Source: Aquanectria penicillioides
Taxonomy: Eukaryota; Ascomycota; Sordariomycetes; Hypocreales; Nectriaceae
Assembly (NCBI GenBank): GCA_003415625.1
Contig: PYIU01000006.1
Location: 3,782,001 to 3,846,000, forward strand
DNA length: 64,000 nt
Direction of reading: 5' to 3'
Part shown: piece after piece, positions 1-10,372 of the stretch
How positions within the stretch are numbered: position 1 is the stretch's first letter
Layout: every line of letters begins with the position of its first letter
The notes under the pieces: generated by a model
The model's database searches: none
Told to the model about the DNA's origin: nothing
What the model saw: the letters and a program-made list of their open reading frames with translations, nothing else
Translations under genes and position numbers: made by a program

Positions 1-2
1 AG

Positions 3-239
3 AGCAAGAACATGACAGCCACCATCTTTGGTGACATTGTGGTCCAGAAGTCTTACCTCGACGGAACCCTAGAGCGCGAGGCTATTGTTGGTGCATATGC
101 CGTTGTTCAGAGAAAGCTGGTCATTGCTGGATCGTGCTTCGTTCCCCTCTGTCTCGCTTCCATCTACATTTGGAGGAACATTAATGTCAAGAAGGTTGAG
201 AAAGAGCACGGTAAGCAGACTAAGGGTAATGTTTGGTAA
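3..239 (+). CDS. Siderophore iron transporter (MFS), C-terminal end
   Basis: Only the last ~79 residues are in the window; the frame is open to the left edge and stops with TAA at 237-239. The visible part has the loop with YLDG and EREAIVGAY, a last membrane segment (about VIAGSCFVPLCLASIYIW), and a basic cytosolic tail ending HGKQTKGNVW. This ending is characteristic of fungal siderophore-iron:proton symporters of the Sit1/MirB group, 14-helix MFS proteins that import ferric siderophores across the plasma or vesicle membrane. The family is from recall; the substrate cannot be told from this fragment. The ATG at position 12 is internal, not a start. Confidence 0.8.
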   Translation, partial: SKNMTATIFGDIVVQKSYLDGTLEREAIVGAYAVVQRKLVIAGSCFVPLCLASIYIWRNINVKKVEKEHGKQTKGNVW

Positions 240-1430
240 ACATATTTTTTTGCCTCTTGTCAAGGGGTTTTTGGTCAGAAAATCCAAGGCAGTGGAAGAA
301 AATATTATAATCTTAATCTTCAAATTTAACCGAGTTAATGCAAGAATAGAAAGAGAAAAGTTTTTATTCATAAATATCCCAATCCACTTTTATAACATTG
401 TACAGTGACGTCTTGCTTCGGCACAGTGAATTTACAGGCCAATCAATCCCTTGCCAGGGGAAGAATTAGCAGGGGAATTTCACGCGCTAGATCAATTCAA
501 CCTGTTGTGTCAATCATCATATTGGAAGAAGCAATTTCTGATGGTCGAGTGGAAGGCTTGTCCGTGCTCTTTGATGAGAGTCTCAGGCTTAGTGGGGCCA
601 TGGAGAAGATTTTGCTTCCTCGATCTTGCTCACCCTATACCTTGGAAAACTCTTGAAATGATGTCTGAAAGCTTCAATTGCGGATTGGAGAATGGAGTAT
701 GGCCGTATTGTTTATCCTTATGTAATATTGCGTTTGGATCTATAATCAAAATCGGATCTCGACGATGAGCGTTGCGCAACTGTGGTTGTTACCGTGAACG
801 ATTTTGCTGTCATGAAGCATGATATCTAGGGCACTAGCTTTGTCTGATATTGTAGAGATTCTAAATTCAGAATTCGTGATGTCAATCCAATAGACAGGCA
901 TCAATTCCTGCTTCCCAAACGTAATACTTTACGAGCCCCAGCCACGCGTCCCGAAAAAACCACGGCTAGTGGAGAATTGAGGATTACGACAAGCGTCAAC
1001 CATGCTGGCCGAAAGGGAGCGCACTGCTGGGTCTCAAATTTTGCAGCGAGGCAATGGGGGTTTTTTTTAACCCCTATATAGATGAGAAGAATGTAGTATA
1101 CAGTTCTAAGAAGCCATTCGCTGGAAGCTTGTTGACAGATCAATCTGGGTGAAGAGCGAGCTGGAGGCCAAAACACAAGTTGCATCAACAATGCCTACGT
1201 TTCCAACCCCCAATGAACTACATTGGGTGTCCCTTTTGCTCCAAGAAATCCACAACGGTCTAGACTATCGGAAATGACACTATTTTACTTTTTTTCTCCT
1301 CTTTTCCCTGCCTGGGCCCCACGATCCGTCACCGCCTGTGGATGCTTCATTTCGCGTGTACGAGGTGAAAATTTCTGCCATCCGAAACCAGCAGGCGGTA
1401 GGGCCACCTCTGGGGCTCCACTCTGCTCTG
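240..1430. other. Gene-free stretch: transporter 3' region and U3 promoter side
   Basis: No convincing coding sequence on either strand. The left part is AT-rich and probably holds the 3' UTR of the transporter. The right part leads into the U3 promoter. The short open frames here lack codon bias and splice support. Confidence 0.6.
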
Positions 1431-1437
1431 TATAAAA
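1431..1437 (+). promoter_or_regulatory. TATA box of the U3 snoRNA gene
   Basis: TATAAAA lies 55 bases upstream of the inferred first U3 nucleotide at 1486. This spacing suits RNA polymerase II snoRNA promoters of fungi. The stretch between them is pyrimidine-rich. Assignment rests on the U3 identification. Confidence 0.55.
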
Positions 1438-1485
1438 ACTCGTCGACCCTTCGACAGTTTCGATTTCTTTTTCTTTTCTCTTCAC

Positions 1486-1930
1486 GTCGACAATACTTCA
1501 GTATGTGCACCCCTACTAGGAGCAGCCTCCTCCAGAGCGCTCTACGCTGAGCCTGCGCTTGACACTCAATTCGGTGTTTGTGCAGCTCTGCGCTAGATTT
1601 GTCTCTTGGTCATCGCTGCTTGCTATCCCTCCGCCTCGCTCCCTCCCACAGCTCGCTAACCCACGTCCGCAGGAGAATCATTTCTATAGTATTCGACCTT
1701 CTCTTGGTTCCCTAAAAGAGCCACAGATCCCACCCTGGTTGATGAGTGTATATCCTCGACACCCTAGAGTGAATACCCTTGGTCCTCTCGCACTGTCCGC
1801 AAGGATGGCGGCGTCGCCTCGTGCGGCTGCTGTATAGAGAGATGTTTCCCTCTTGATGATCTCGACCCCGTTTGCGGTCTGCCTTCGGGCGCGCGCTCGG
1901 GGTGGGTGTTGATGGACGTCTGACAGGCGT
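1486..1930 (+). ncRNA. U3 small nucleolar RNA (C/D box), with one spliceosomal intron
   Basis: U3 guides early 18S pre-rRNA cleavages in the SSU processome. The inferred 5' end GTCGACAATACTTCA (1486-1500) is followed at once by a canonical donor GTATGT (1501). A consensus branch site GCTAAC lies at 1655-1660, and the acceptor CGCAG ends at 1672. The second exon opens with GAGAATCATTTCTATAG (1673-1689), matching the universally conserved U3 box A region; the exon join recreates the TTCA-G...ATCATTTCTATAG element. Further boxes: a C'-like TGATGA (1740-1745), box C TTGATGATC (1853-1861) and box D GTCTGA (1918-1923) closing a GC-rich hairpin. The intron is 172 bp and the mature RNA about 270 nt. 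Yeast U3 genes carry an intron at the same place. The exact 3' end is a guess. Confidence 0.85.
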
Positions 1931-2840
1931 ATTTTCATTTTTTTTTTCATTACTCTGCGAGGCTTGCCTCGGGCGTGAAGAAGAATTGGCGTGGATAGGA
2001 CTTCCTAGTTGAAGTGACAGTGCCAGGCTCATTCAACGGTCTATTCGAGGACATAGAACTGATGGAGACAATACAATGGGCAACTCACTGACATTGCACA
2101 CGGTCGTTGCTAACGGAGGAAGATGTTGACAAACTTTGAACACCCGTCGTCACTGTTGCCCTCTAGTCGTTCAATCTTCCTTTCGTAGTGTTTCTATTGC
2201 CCACCGATTCTTCTGGCTGCAATTGTCGCCAATTGTGACTGGTTTCTCTAATTTTCTCCCTTCTATTGTGACACATGTGATGCTTCTAAACCTCGAGCCT
2301 CTTCGCTATTTCCGACGGCAAAAATTAGCGAGGAATGAGAACGTCCAACTTTAAGACAGACATTATGACGGATTGGCTCCACCGAATCCAGTATAGAGCA
2401 CCCATTCTGTGCACACATAGGGTTTTGTCATGGGTGATACAATAGACTTCTCGTTCAGCGATCAACCAAACCGCCGGAATTCGGTCCAGAACAGTCTTCA
2501 ATGTTAAGCTTCACACGCCGGTTCTGTTGTCTTCAAACAATGTTTAGACGCTCTCAAGCCCCCAAACACAACGACAAATTTCCTTGGCACTTTCTGCCTT
2601 TCTGTTCTTCAAATCTCCGCCCTTGCTGCTGTAGCTCTACCACGGTAGCGCTGCTCCAATGTGATGCAGCAGGGCCATGCGTTGGGCGCATTCTCACACT
2701 TGCAGCGTATTCATTCCCCTAATTGAGGAGGTTCATTTAAAAATGGTACTGCAGGGCTCGGGTCAAGTTGCGGTGATAGATCTTTGGATTCCACCCTTGA
2801 TATTATTCGACTGACGGCCACAATTAGCCGGTTTATAGTC
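1931..2840. other. Gene-free stretch between U3 and the broken PTH11-like gene
   Basis: Nothing recognisable. A first exon of the PTH11-like gene may lie near 2742-2830 (a short ATG frame starts at 2743, and an AG acceptor lies just before 2841), but no join could be supported. Confidence 0.5.
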
Positions 2841-3655
2841 ATGGGATGGACTCTTTCGAGAATTGCGACCTGCTGCATCATCGCGCGACTCTACCTTCGC
2901 CTTCAGATTCAAAAATAACGCTTCATGAGCAGCGATGTGTTAACAGTTCTTGCTTGGATATGCGCATGCGCACACCTGAGGATGTGTGTTTATCTAATGA
3001 CAGCCGGTATCTTGGAACTACATATAGGAATAGCCTTGTCTGGAGTCGAAGCAACCCTCGCCGAGATGAATAAAGTGGCTCGGGTTTGTGCCAATTGATG
3101 CACCTTCTCTTCCTCTCCACTAAAGATAGTCATTGGCTAACATTTTGTATGTTGATTTTCTAGGTACTCTGGCTTCTCAACCTACCATTCTTCGCAACTA
3201 TCTCCATGGTCTTTTCATTTCTGCGCTTCGGCCTCGTAATACACTCACATATCGGAGGCGACGAACCCATAAGCACAGCTGGTATGTTGAATCTGTCCTA
3301 GCCAGAGGAAAATTAACACGCTGACTCTGTGGTGACTTGTTTAGTTCTGTGGAGTATAATTGAGTCTTTCTTAGCTCTCATAGTGACTTGCCTACTAGCA
3401 CTGCGGCCTTATTTGAAGAATTCCAAGAAGTGCTGTACAACGAGCAATCGGAACGAGAAATCATTGCCGAAGCAACAGGCTGATATGGTGGGAACCTGGG
3501 CCGGGTCAAGTTCTCATAGAAACCACAGCCCTGTAGACCCTCATAAGCCGTTAGAATAGAGAATAGATCTAGAGTCTGGTCAGAATGACCACGAGAGCAA
3601 CTCTAGTGACACAGAGCTGGCGGAGTCTCGGTCCGCAGTGGAGACAATGGCTTGA
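2841..3655 (+). pseudogene. PTH11-like rhodopsin-domain membrane protein, inactivated
   Basis: Three exons join in phase: 2841-3083, 3164-3281 and 3345 onward, with introns GTTTGT...CTAG and GTATGT...TTAG. The protein has membrane stretches typical of the SAT4/PTH11-like family: GWTLSRIATCCIIARLYLRL, then a segment around VLTVLAWICACAH, then LNLPFFATISMVFSFLRFGL, and the family signature WSIIESFLALIVTCLLALRP before a polar tail. Two stop codons interrupt it: TAA at 2916-2918 (codon 26) and TAG at 3557-3559, after which the same frame runs on for 31 acidic, Ser-rich residues to TGA at 3653-3655. Both fit C-to-T change of a Gln codon, though the ancestral codons are inferred. The N-terminus is missing or in an unfound exon. 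Confidence 0.65.
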
Positions 3656-5061
3656 TGGGATAATAATCAGTCAAGTCGATAAGAATGCACATGAAATTAT
3701 TAGAACAACGAATTACATTATAGCCATGCATCTCCCTGAGCCGCATCTGTGACAGTTGATGACCGTTTCTACCTACCAATGGAGGCAGCAATGAGAAATG
3801 ATCAGCCCCGTCTGGGCCAGCGACATGCCGGATACGAGGCAAGAGGCTGGAGAAACACAAGAGAGTCTGCCATTTGTGGAATGTAGGTTTTTTCCACTAG
3901 CCTGATTCCTAGGAAGGACATCATCGAGTCTCTCCCCGGGTCACTGACGTGCCCAACGGGCCGGCAGCACCGTCAACTGACCAGCATCCTGCTCTGGCTA
4001 ATGCAACACCAGCAAGACTCTAGACGAAATACGAAATATGATTGTCAAAGTTCCTTGAGACCTTGGACTCTTGTGCTGCTGCGGTATGCTATGTATAGCA
4101 ATGTTGGTAGCGGTCACGATCGGCAAGCCATGGCCAACGCCGCTAGTTGAGGTGCAAAACGTCGCGTATGATTCGCCCTTGTCAGCGCCACCAACATTGC
4201 CATCGTCAGCCGGACCTAAATCGTCCCGTCGACACCGCTCAAGCACTGAAATGTGGCGCCTGAGACCCCGTGCGGCCCAGGCCGATGTGCCGTATTGCCA
4301 AGAATTCTAGTCCACTGTATAATGCACATCGTTTATTGGGGTGGTGATGTTTGAGTACGACAGCAGATCTTGGAACTCAGTCGACTGAATGAGGAAATTC
4401 CGTGGCACTTGAATGTGACATGACGGATGGATAAAGATCACCGACAGCCGATCCCTTCATCCATTTTTCAACGAAGTCTGCAGCATTCATCACCCCAGAT
4501 GGTAAGCTGGTGATGCAAGGCTTGACATCAGCCGGTGCGGCATTTGAAGCGCAGGGGAGATCCTTGCGAAAGAGCCGTGTTACCTGCTTACTGACCACGG
4601 ATTGGATCCTTGTTTATATGATCGAGTGATACGAAGAGAACTTTGTGCTCCATGGAGCAATCATGCAGCCTCTTTTGGATGTCCTGGCCAGTAATAGCGT
4701 GCATCCATGAATGAGTGACCTTATTAACGTGTTTTCGTACAACCTGACCTAGGACGCACCAAGACACGACATCAGATCGACAGGACTATTTTTAGGCGTC
4801 ACATTCGATGTATGTGATTTCTTTTGATTCGAGCCTTTTCGTGATTGGCACGCGAATACCGCCACTTGAAAATGCCCGACTGATAATGCGCAGGAATACG
4901 AATGAAGGGTGGTGAGGGTAAGACCTTTCTCGTCCAGCTTTTCTATAAGATTATCCCTTTTTTCTCATACGAACCGACGCTTTTGCCTAGGTCCATTGAA
5001 AGTTTGTTTTGCACCGATATCTCCCCGAAACTTGTCGTGCGCTATCCGCGAGCTATCCGAA
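3656..5061. other. Gene-free stretch, 1.4 kb
   Basis: No gene supported. The open frames at 4071-4310 and 4377-4598 are short, resemble no family I know and lack splice continuations. The last few hundred bases should hold the promoter of the secreted-protein gene at 5062. Confidence 0.5.
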
Positions 5062-5640
5062 ATGTACCTCGTCACACCACTCAAGCTATTCCTATGCGTG
5101 TCTCTTGTGACACTGCAACCGTTGGCTCAAGGCAGACAAATCGATCGACCCGCCACAAAAGACTCAACTATCCTGCGCTCTACCGTTAGCTGCCCGAATT
5201 GCCCCGAATCAAACTGTTACAAGTGCACGCTCGGCCACGACAACACGCTGCAGGCCAACACGGGCGGCCTGGCCTACATTCAGAGTCTCGTTGGGTTCAA
5301 ACTACCAGTGGCTCCTTCGACTGTGAAATCATGCACTGTGCAGTTCCCAGGTCTTACCCAGCAACTGCCATACGAAGTCAACGTGACATTCGCCACGGCT
5401 GCGTCGTCGGACTGGGATGAGTCTACGGTGAATGGCGAAAACGCACCTGCATCCGGAACACCATTTACGACCGTCACTGTTCCGGCCTATTCAAATATGG
5501 GAGCCGTCGATATTACACCTGCTTGCAAGTCTGCAGGTGGTAATCGTCAGTTCTCCATCTACTTTGGCACACAATTCGGCCGTATCGAGGTTTGGTCCAA
5601 AGACTCGGGAAACCCTGCAATTCTGCATACTTTCCAATGA
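5062..5640 (+). CDS. Small secreted protein with DNRLRE-like beta domain
   Basis: Single exon, 192 residues. The ATG at 5062 is preferred over the in-frame one at 4909, because it places a signal peptide (hydrophobic core around LVTPLKLFLCVSLVTLQPLA) at the N-terminus. After a Cys cluster (CPNCPESNCYKC) comes a domain of about 130 residues: a beta-rich stretch beginning LVGFKLP, the motif SSDWDESTVNGENAP, and a strand-rich end with FSIYFGTQFGRIEVWSKDSG. The W-x-E-S-T-x-N-x-x-N-A-P pattern recalls DNRLRE/CBM96-type domains of secreted carbohydrate-active proteins. Family assignment is tentative; no catalytic role is implied. It is probably secreted or wall-bound. Confidence 0.7.
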   Translation: MYLVTPLKLFLCVSLVTLQPLAQGRQIDRPATKDSTILRSTVSCPNCPESNCYKCTLGHDNTLQANTGGLAYIQSLVGFKLPVAPSTVKSCTVQFPGLTQQLPYEVNVTFATAASSDWDESTVNGENAPASGTPFTTVTVPAYSNMGAVDITPACKSAGGNRQFSIYFGTQFGRIEVWSKDSGNPAILHTFQ

Positions 5641-5964
5641 GGACTTCGCTTCGAGGGTTCTCAAGGCTCTGATTCTAGGTGTTTTATATGAATACACGCA
5701 AATATAACCTAGGATTTCTGTGTTGTGCATGCCTCAGTTGTTTTGATAGCTTGTCTGAGTTGCCAATTATCAACACAGAAAATAGTCGTTGAATTGATCA
5801 ATACGTATCTATTCTTCATGGACGGGATTGTATTTATTTAATTATTGATACATAAACAGGCCTATAAACGAGATGTACGGTCCGCATCATACTTGAAAAT
5901 CTTCCGTGGCTGTTTTACTGATCTCATGTCCGTCGACTTGATGCTTTAACTCGCATGCAACATG
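5641..5964. other. Short convergent intergenic stretch
   Basis: AT-rich 3' flanks of two convergent genes, with no recognisable signal other than likely polyadenylation regions. Confidence 0.6.
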
Positions 5965-8258
5965 TCACAGGTATCTTGGAGCCACATCGCTAAAATCAGG
6001 AATAGACCATTCTCCTGCCAAAACTTGAATCGCTTGAAGTGCCTTTGAACTCCACCCGCACCATGTTTCTTTCATATCCTCCAATGCTTCTACACATGTT
6101 GTGAATCCCCGGACCGCTTGTTGCCTGTAAGGGTTACTAATAGGCTTCATATCTATTAGATGTATGGTCGCGGCTGTGAATGCGACATGAACAATGACCA
6201 TTGTGGTGAACCGCTACACCAATGATTAGTTCCTGGCGAGCGTAGAATTGACACTAGACATACTAGGGTGTAATGTTGCTTATACGTTCGCAACAATTTC
6301 GCCACTTCCCCTGCCGATTCTCGGCAAGTTTTCATATAATGAGTTTCCGAACACGGCGACGGCGAGTTTCCATCAACATCCTTAGGGTATTTTCGCAAAA
6401 GTGGTCGATGAAGTAGGATTAAATTGACGTGGTATTGCATGCTGCGTAAAGGAGCACATTAGAGGATTCATTTCAATGGCTCATTGGAACTTACTGAAGC
6501 TGATATATATGACCAGGCAGTGGTGTACGAAGTGATGGAGGCAGTCGAAGATGACTCGGAAGGTTGATATAATACGCACGCAGCTCGACGTCTGTTTTGT
6601 CGACAATATTTTTTATGTCCTCTTTGGACAAGCCACTGTTCGGTGCGTATCTAAATCAGGTTGGTCAATGGAAAAGCCCGAATATTCTTGCCAAAGGGTG
6701 ACAAACATTCGGTCCATAGTCTCCGATGCAATTGATAAGCAATCTGCATTAAAATGGGCGGTCGACACTGTGCGACTCGGAATCATTGGGAATGAGCTAT
6801 GCTGTGGTAAAAGTGGATTCGGAGCCCAAGGCTCGAATTCGACCTCAAAATCTAAACTCGGTTTTGGGCAGGTGTATTGCGTTTTTCTGGTGCAACCAGG
6901 CCTGCCTAGGGATATTGAAAATATCCTAAACTGTAAGAAAGCTGTCCGATGTTTCAATTGAGAGGAGGGAAACTTACTTGTCTAGGTTGTGGCATCCCCA
7001 CCAGGTGACGTTTCGGACCTCAGCTTCATCTTCACTAATGAGCCCAGAGGCAACCCATTTTGAACAGTCAATATTAAGGCCAAGACTAAGGGCCATACGT
7101 GATGCATTTCCTTTAGTGAATTTAGCGGTGTGAGTAGAGAAAGACTGAAAGAATGCACCTACCGCAATATAGCCAGCCAAGGGCATCTTGACTATCCGAG
7201 AATGCCCTGATGCTCATCAAAGCTGTTGCTTGAACCGTGGCAACAGTAGGTGCTTGGCTCTCATAAAGAAGCAGAATTTTTGCCTGCTCAAAAAAAGCAT
7301 ACCCAGCTGTGTTGCAGTCGTGGGCAATTGTCCGCAACTCGGGACGGTTGGAGTATCGAGAGGCAAGGGCAAATATGGCCGAGAGCAACAAAGGCGTACA
7401 GTACTTACCATATGTCCTACTGTTGAAAGCCGTAGAAAAGGCTCCTTTGTGGACAATGTAAATTCCAGCGTTCTGCCAAGTCCAATATAGCTCAAGCAAG
7501 TGCTCTTGGAGTTCTGTGGATAATGCCTGGTTCTTCCCCAAGCAGTCTACCGCGGCAAGGCCCTGTTGTTGCATTGCCACCGTGCGTTCCATTGTTGGGT
7601 AACCTGTACTACCATTCAATAGATGATAGTTACTTTGGGATCCAAAGAAATGCAATTGTCCATCGTCTGCAATGTTCAGGCGGCCCACTAAGCCCGTCAC
7701 GGCAGCCATTGGGTCTTCATCATCACCATCCGCCGTGTCACAGAATTGCATGGCCACAGCGGCTCCTTCGTCGTCGAAGATACTTGGAATGGGCTGTACA
7801 TGGTTTTGTGCATTCAGCTGCTCCTCCAGACTACGGATGCGAGCCTCTAAGGCCTGGACATAGCCTTTGCTAGGAGGTCTTTGATATTGTTACTTCTCGG
7901 GCTAGGCGTTGCAGGGATGGAGAACAGAACTCACTTGCGCTTATTCTCAGTAAAGTTATACTCGCAAGTCACGCTTCTACCCGTGCAAGACTTACACGAC
8001 GGCAAGGTGCCATCACACTTAATATTTGTTATTTTCAGGTTGCAAGTAGATGGGTCAACTGATGCCATTACTCACCCGTATCCGCTTTTTCCGGCAGGGT
8101 AAGCACGCCACCGATACCCGCTGCCTTTGCTTAGTCTCGGCAGGATAAGCATTATCCGTGACAGGGGGTAATTCCGAAGCCATGGGACTGTAGCTGGTGT
8201 TCCGCTGAATCGTCTTGGTTGAAGTGTTTCCATGCCGCATGCGGCGGGGTAGAAGCAC
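5965..8258 (-). CDS. Zn2Cys6 fungal-specific transcription factor
   Basis: Eight exons: 8076-8258, 7935-8017, 7163-7878, 6978-7110, 6707-6925, 6495-6650, 6264-6441, 5965-6213. All introns are 50-58 bp GT-AG and the sum is exactly 639 codons. The binuclear zinc cluster is split by intron 1: ACLPCRKKRIR joins CDGTLPSCKSC, giving Cys at about 52, 55, 62, 69, 72 and 79. A coiled-coil linker (ALEARIRSLEEQLNAQ) follows. The fungal_trans middle region shows WLYCGNASRMALSLGLN, LDKIFSISLGRP and RIYAPNSGLSKEDI. It binds DNA as a nuclear activator or repressor; the target is unknown. The divergent oxidoreductase 0.7 kb away is a candidate. The start may instead be the Met at residue 7 or 26. The donor at 6706 (GTTTGT) is slightly unusual. 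Confidence 0.88.
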
Positions 8259-8952
8259 CGAAGAAAATCTCGGTGTTCGGTGACTACTACGTAAGCATGC
8301 ACCACGGCCGTGCGCTTCGGGCAGGCACTACCCGGGTGGGTCCTGCCCGAACGGGTCCCCGGGTAGGCAGTACCCATGTGGGTAAGGCAGGAGGGCTCCT
8401 GCCGATTCAGAATTCGGGCCCCCTAATACGACTCGCCCCGTTGAAGCCTATCACAAGCAAATGATAGGATAACTTGGAAGCGAAAATCGCAGTTGATCGC
8501 ACCTCATTTGTTCGATTATCGACTTCCTCCTCGGAGTAGCGGTTGAGCGCTTTAGCATTGCCACGGCAAGTCCGACTTTGCTCAGGATAATGTTTCAAAT
8601 GATAGTTTTATCCCCATAGCCTGCTTTGTAAAGACAAGTCAACAGGCGATGTCAACAATCATATTCCCGTGAGCCAATTTATTAGGCGTTGCTACAAGTT
8701 AGGAGGGTTCTAGATACAGTCCAGCCATCATGCTACGATTGGCCACTAATTTGTAAGCATTTTCTTCTATACACTGCTCTGTTTGCTCTGCATGGTGGGA
8801 TACCTTGACTCTGTTATTCACGACCATTGAAATCCATAAAAGAGTCTAGTTCTACCCGTTTGTTCATCTACTTAATCCTCAGTTTCGTCAACATTATCTG
8901 TCTCTTCATCAACATCCTCATTTCATCACCATAACTCTTCTCCCGTGCAGCT
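8259..8952. other. Divergent promoter region holding a GC-rich palindromic insert
   Basis: Shared upstream region of the transcription factor (minus) and the oxidoreductase (plus). The side next to the oxidoreductase has a TC-rich leader with repeated TCATC and CATCA motifs (8860-8950), typical of fungal 5' leaders. The left half holds a cluster of GC-rich inverted repeats, listed separately. Confidence 0.6.
8303..8402. repeat. Cluster of GC-rich inverted repeats, possible transposon end
   Basis: Nested perfect inverted repeats lie in 100 bases: CACGGCCGTG (8303-8312), CGGGCAGG (8318-8325) paired with CCTGCCCG (8342-8349), and GCAGGAG paired with CTCCTGC (8387-8402). Alternating GGGTAG/TACCC words lie between them. 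The composition contrasts with the AT-rich flanks. Such sequence resembles subterminal regions of fungal hAT-type DNA transposons or a MITE, but no transposase or target duplication was seen. Confidence 0.4.
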
Positions 8953-10051
8953 ATGGCAACCCAACAAGTTTTCCGTCTGCCTCAGCGCACTTCAATTCAA
9001 AATCTAACCGTCACTAATGAGAATATTCCCGAGCCTGCCGGCCATGAAGTCTTGATCCGGATTCGAAATGTTTCCCTCAACTTTCGCGATTTTGCCATCG
9101 CCACTGGCAAGTACCCATTTGCAGTCAAGGACAATGTCGTCCCCTGCTCCGATCTGGCTGGTGAAGTTGTCAGCGTTGGTAGTACCGTTGAGGATTTCAC
9201 CAAGGGAGACAAAGTCATTGCCTCGTTCGACCTGAAGACGCTGTATGGCCCCATTAAGGACTGGAACCATAGCTTAAGCGGCAAATTTGACGGCGTACTC
9301 CGAGAGTACATTGCACTTCCTAGTTCCGCATTGGTCAAGATGCCCGCCGAGTCTTCTCTAAGCTTTGCTCAGATGTCTGCACTTGTGTGCACCGGAGCCA
9401 CCGCTTGGAATGCGCTCTACGGAAAAGATCCTCTGAAGCCTGGTCAAACGGTCCTTTTCCTCGGTAAGATCAATTCAAACCCAAGCTGTTACTTCACGAT
9501 CAAGTGCTAATCTTTTATCAGGTACTGGCGGTGTCTCGGTCACTGGTCTCATTCTTGCCAAGGCAGCGGGCGCCACTACCATCATCACTTCATCCTCAGA
9601 CTCAAAGCTGAAATACGTTCAGGAGACATATGGCGCTGACCACATTATCAACTATAAGACACACCCCGAGTGGTCTAACGAGGTCCTCAAGATTACTAAT
9701 GGCCTTGGAGTCGATTACATCCTAGAGAATGGAGGCGCTGGTACCATTGCCGAGAGCATTAAAGCTATCGCTTATGGTGGTTGCATTTCCGTCATTGGTT
9801 TCCTTGCCCCATGCCCGCAAGACAAGATGCCCGACGTTGCTGGCCTCGCACTCTCCAAGGGCGCGTTGGTTCGTGGCATTATGATTGGTTCCAAGCAGCA
9901 GTTGGAGGAAGTGGCCCGTTTTGTCACCTCTAAGAACCTGCCTGTGCCAGTGGAAAAGGAATTTGGATTCACCCGGGACGAAGTTGTTGCTGCTTATGAG
10001 TACTTGATCAGCGGTCAGCATGTCGGGAAAATCAGCATCACCGTCTGCTAG
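8953..10051 (+). CDS. Zinc-type alcohol dehydrogenase-like / quinone oxidoreductase (MDR)
   Basis: Two exons, 8953-9463 and 9522-10051, with a 58-bp intron (GTAAGA...TCAG) placed in the middle of the nucleotide-binding motif; the product is 346 residues. The N-terminal GroES-like domain has the family pattern NFRDFAIATGKYP and PCSDLAGEVVSVG. The Rossmann part rebuilt across the intron reads VLFLGTGGVSVTGLILAKAAG, followed by GADHIINYKTHPEW and the C-terminal FTRDEVVAAYEYLISGQHVG. It should be an NADPH-dependent cytosolic reductase acting on an enone, quinone or alcohol; the substrate is unknown. The zinc ligands of classical ADHs are not evident, which fits the quinone-reductase-like subgroup. 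It lies divergent to the Zn2Cys6 regulator. Confidence 0.88.
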
Positions 10052-10372
10052 GTTCTGAATAGTGTGTTCTGAATAGTGTGAGGACATGATGTCAAATCAC
10101 TTTCCATTATTCGCATAACTATCGTGTACGAATCCAGCGTGACTTGACCCGAAACTCTGCTACCTAGTATACGCTATCATTAGCACAGTCTACAGTTATT
10201 TGGAATTATCAAGGCTTAAAAGTCTGATAACATTACACCAGGACGCAGTGACGTGCTGTTTTCCACAGAAAATAGCTCGGAGACCGAGCAACATAAAGAT
10301 GAACACTCTTTCCGCTTTCATTTAGAAGTAATATATAGACAAATTCATATACAAGATTATAATCGTTTGCTC
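10052..10372. other. Convergent intergenic stretch
   Basis: AT-rich 3' flanks of convergent genes. A short direct repeat of GTTCTGAATAGTGTG occurs twice, at 10052-10066 and 10067-10080 with one base missing. Nothing else seen. Confidence 0.5.

Noticed and set aside
1559..1837. Open frames on both strands across 1559-2032
   Set aside because: They overlap the U3 intron and exon 2 and have no protein features.
4909..5061. N-terminal extension of the small secreted protein
   Set aside because: The extension lacks a signal peptide and would bury the good one that starts at 5062.
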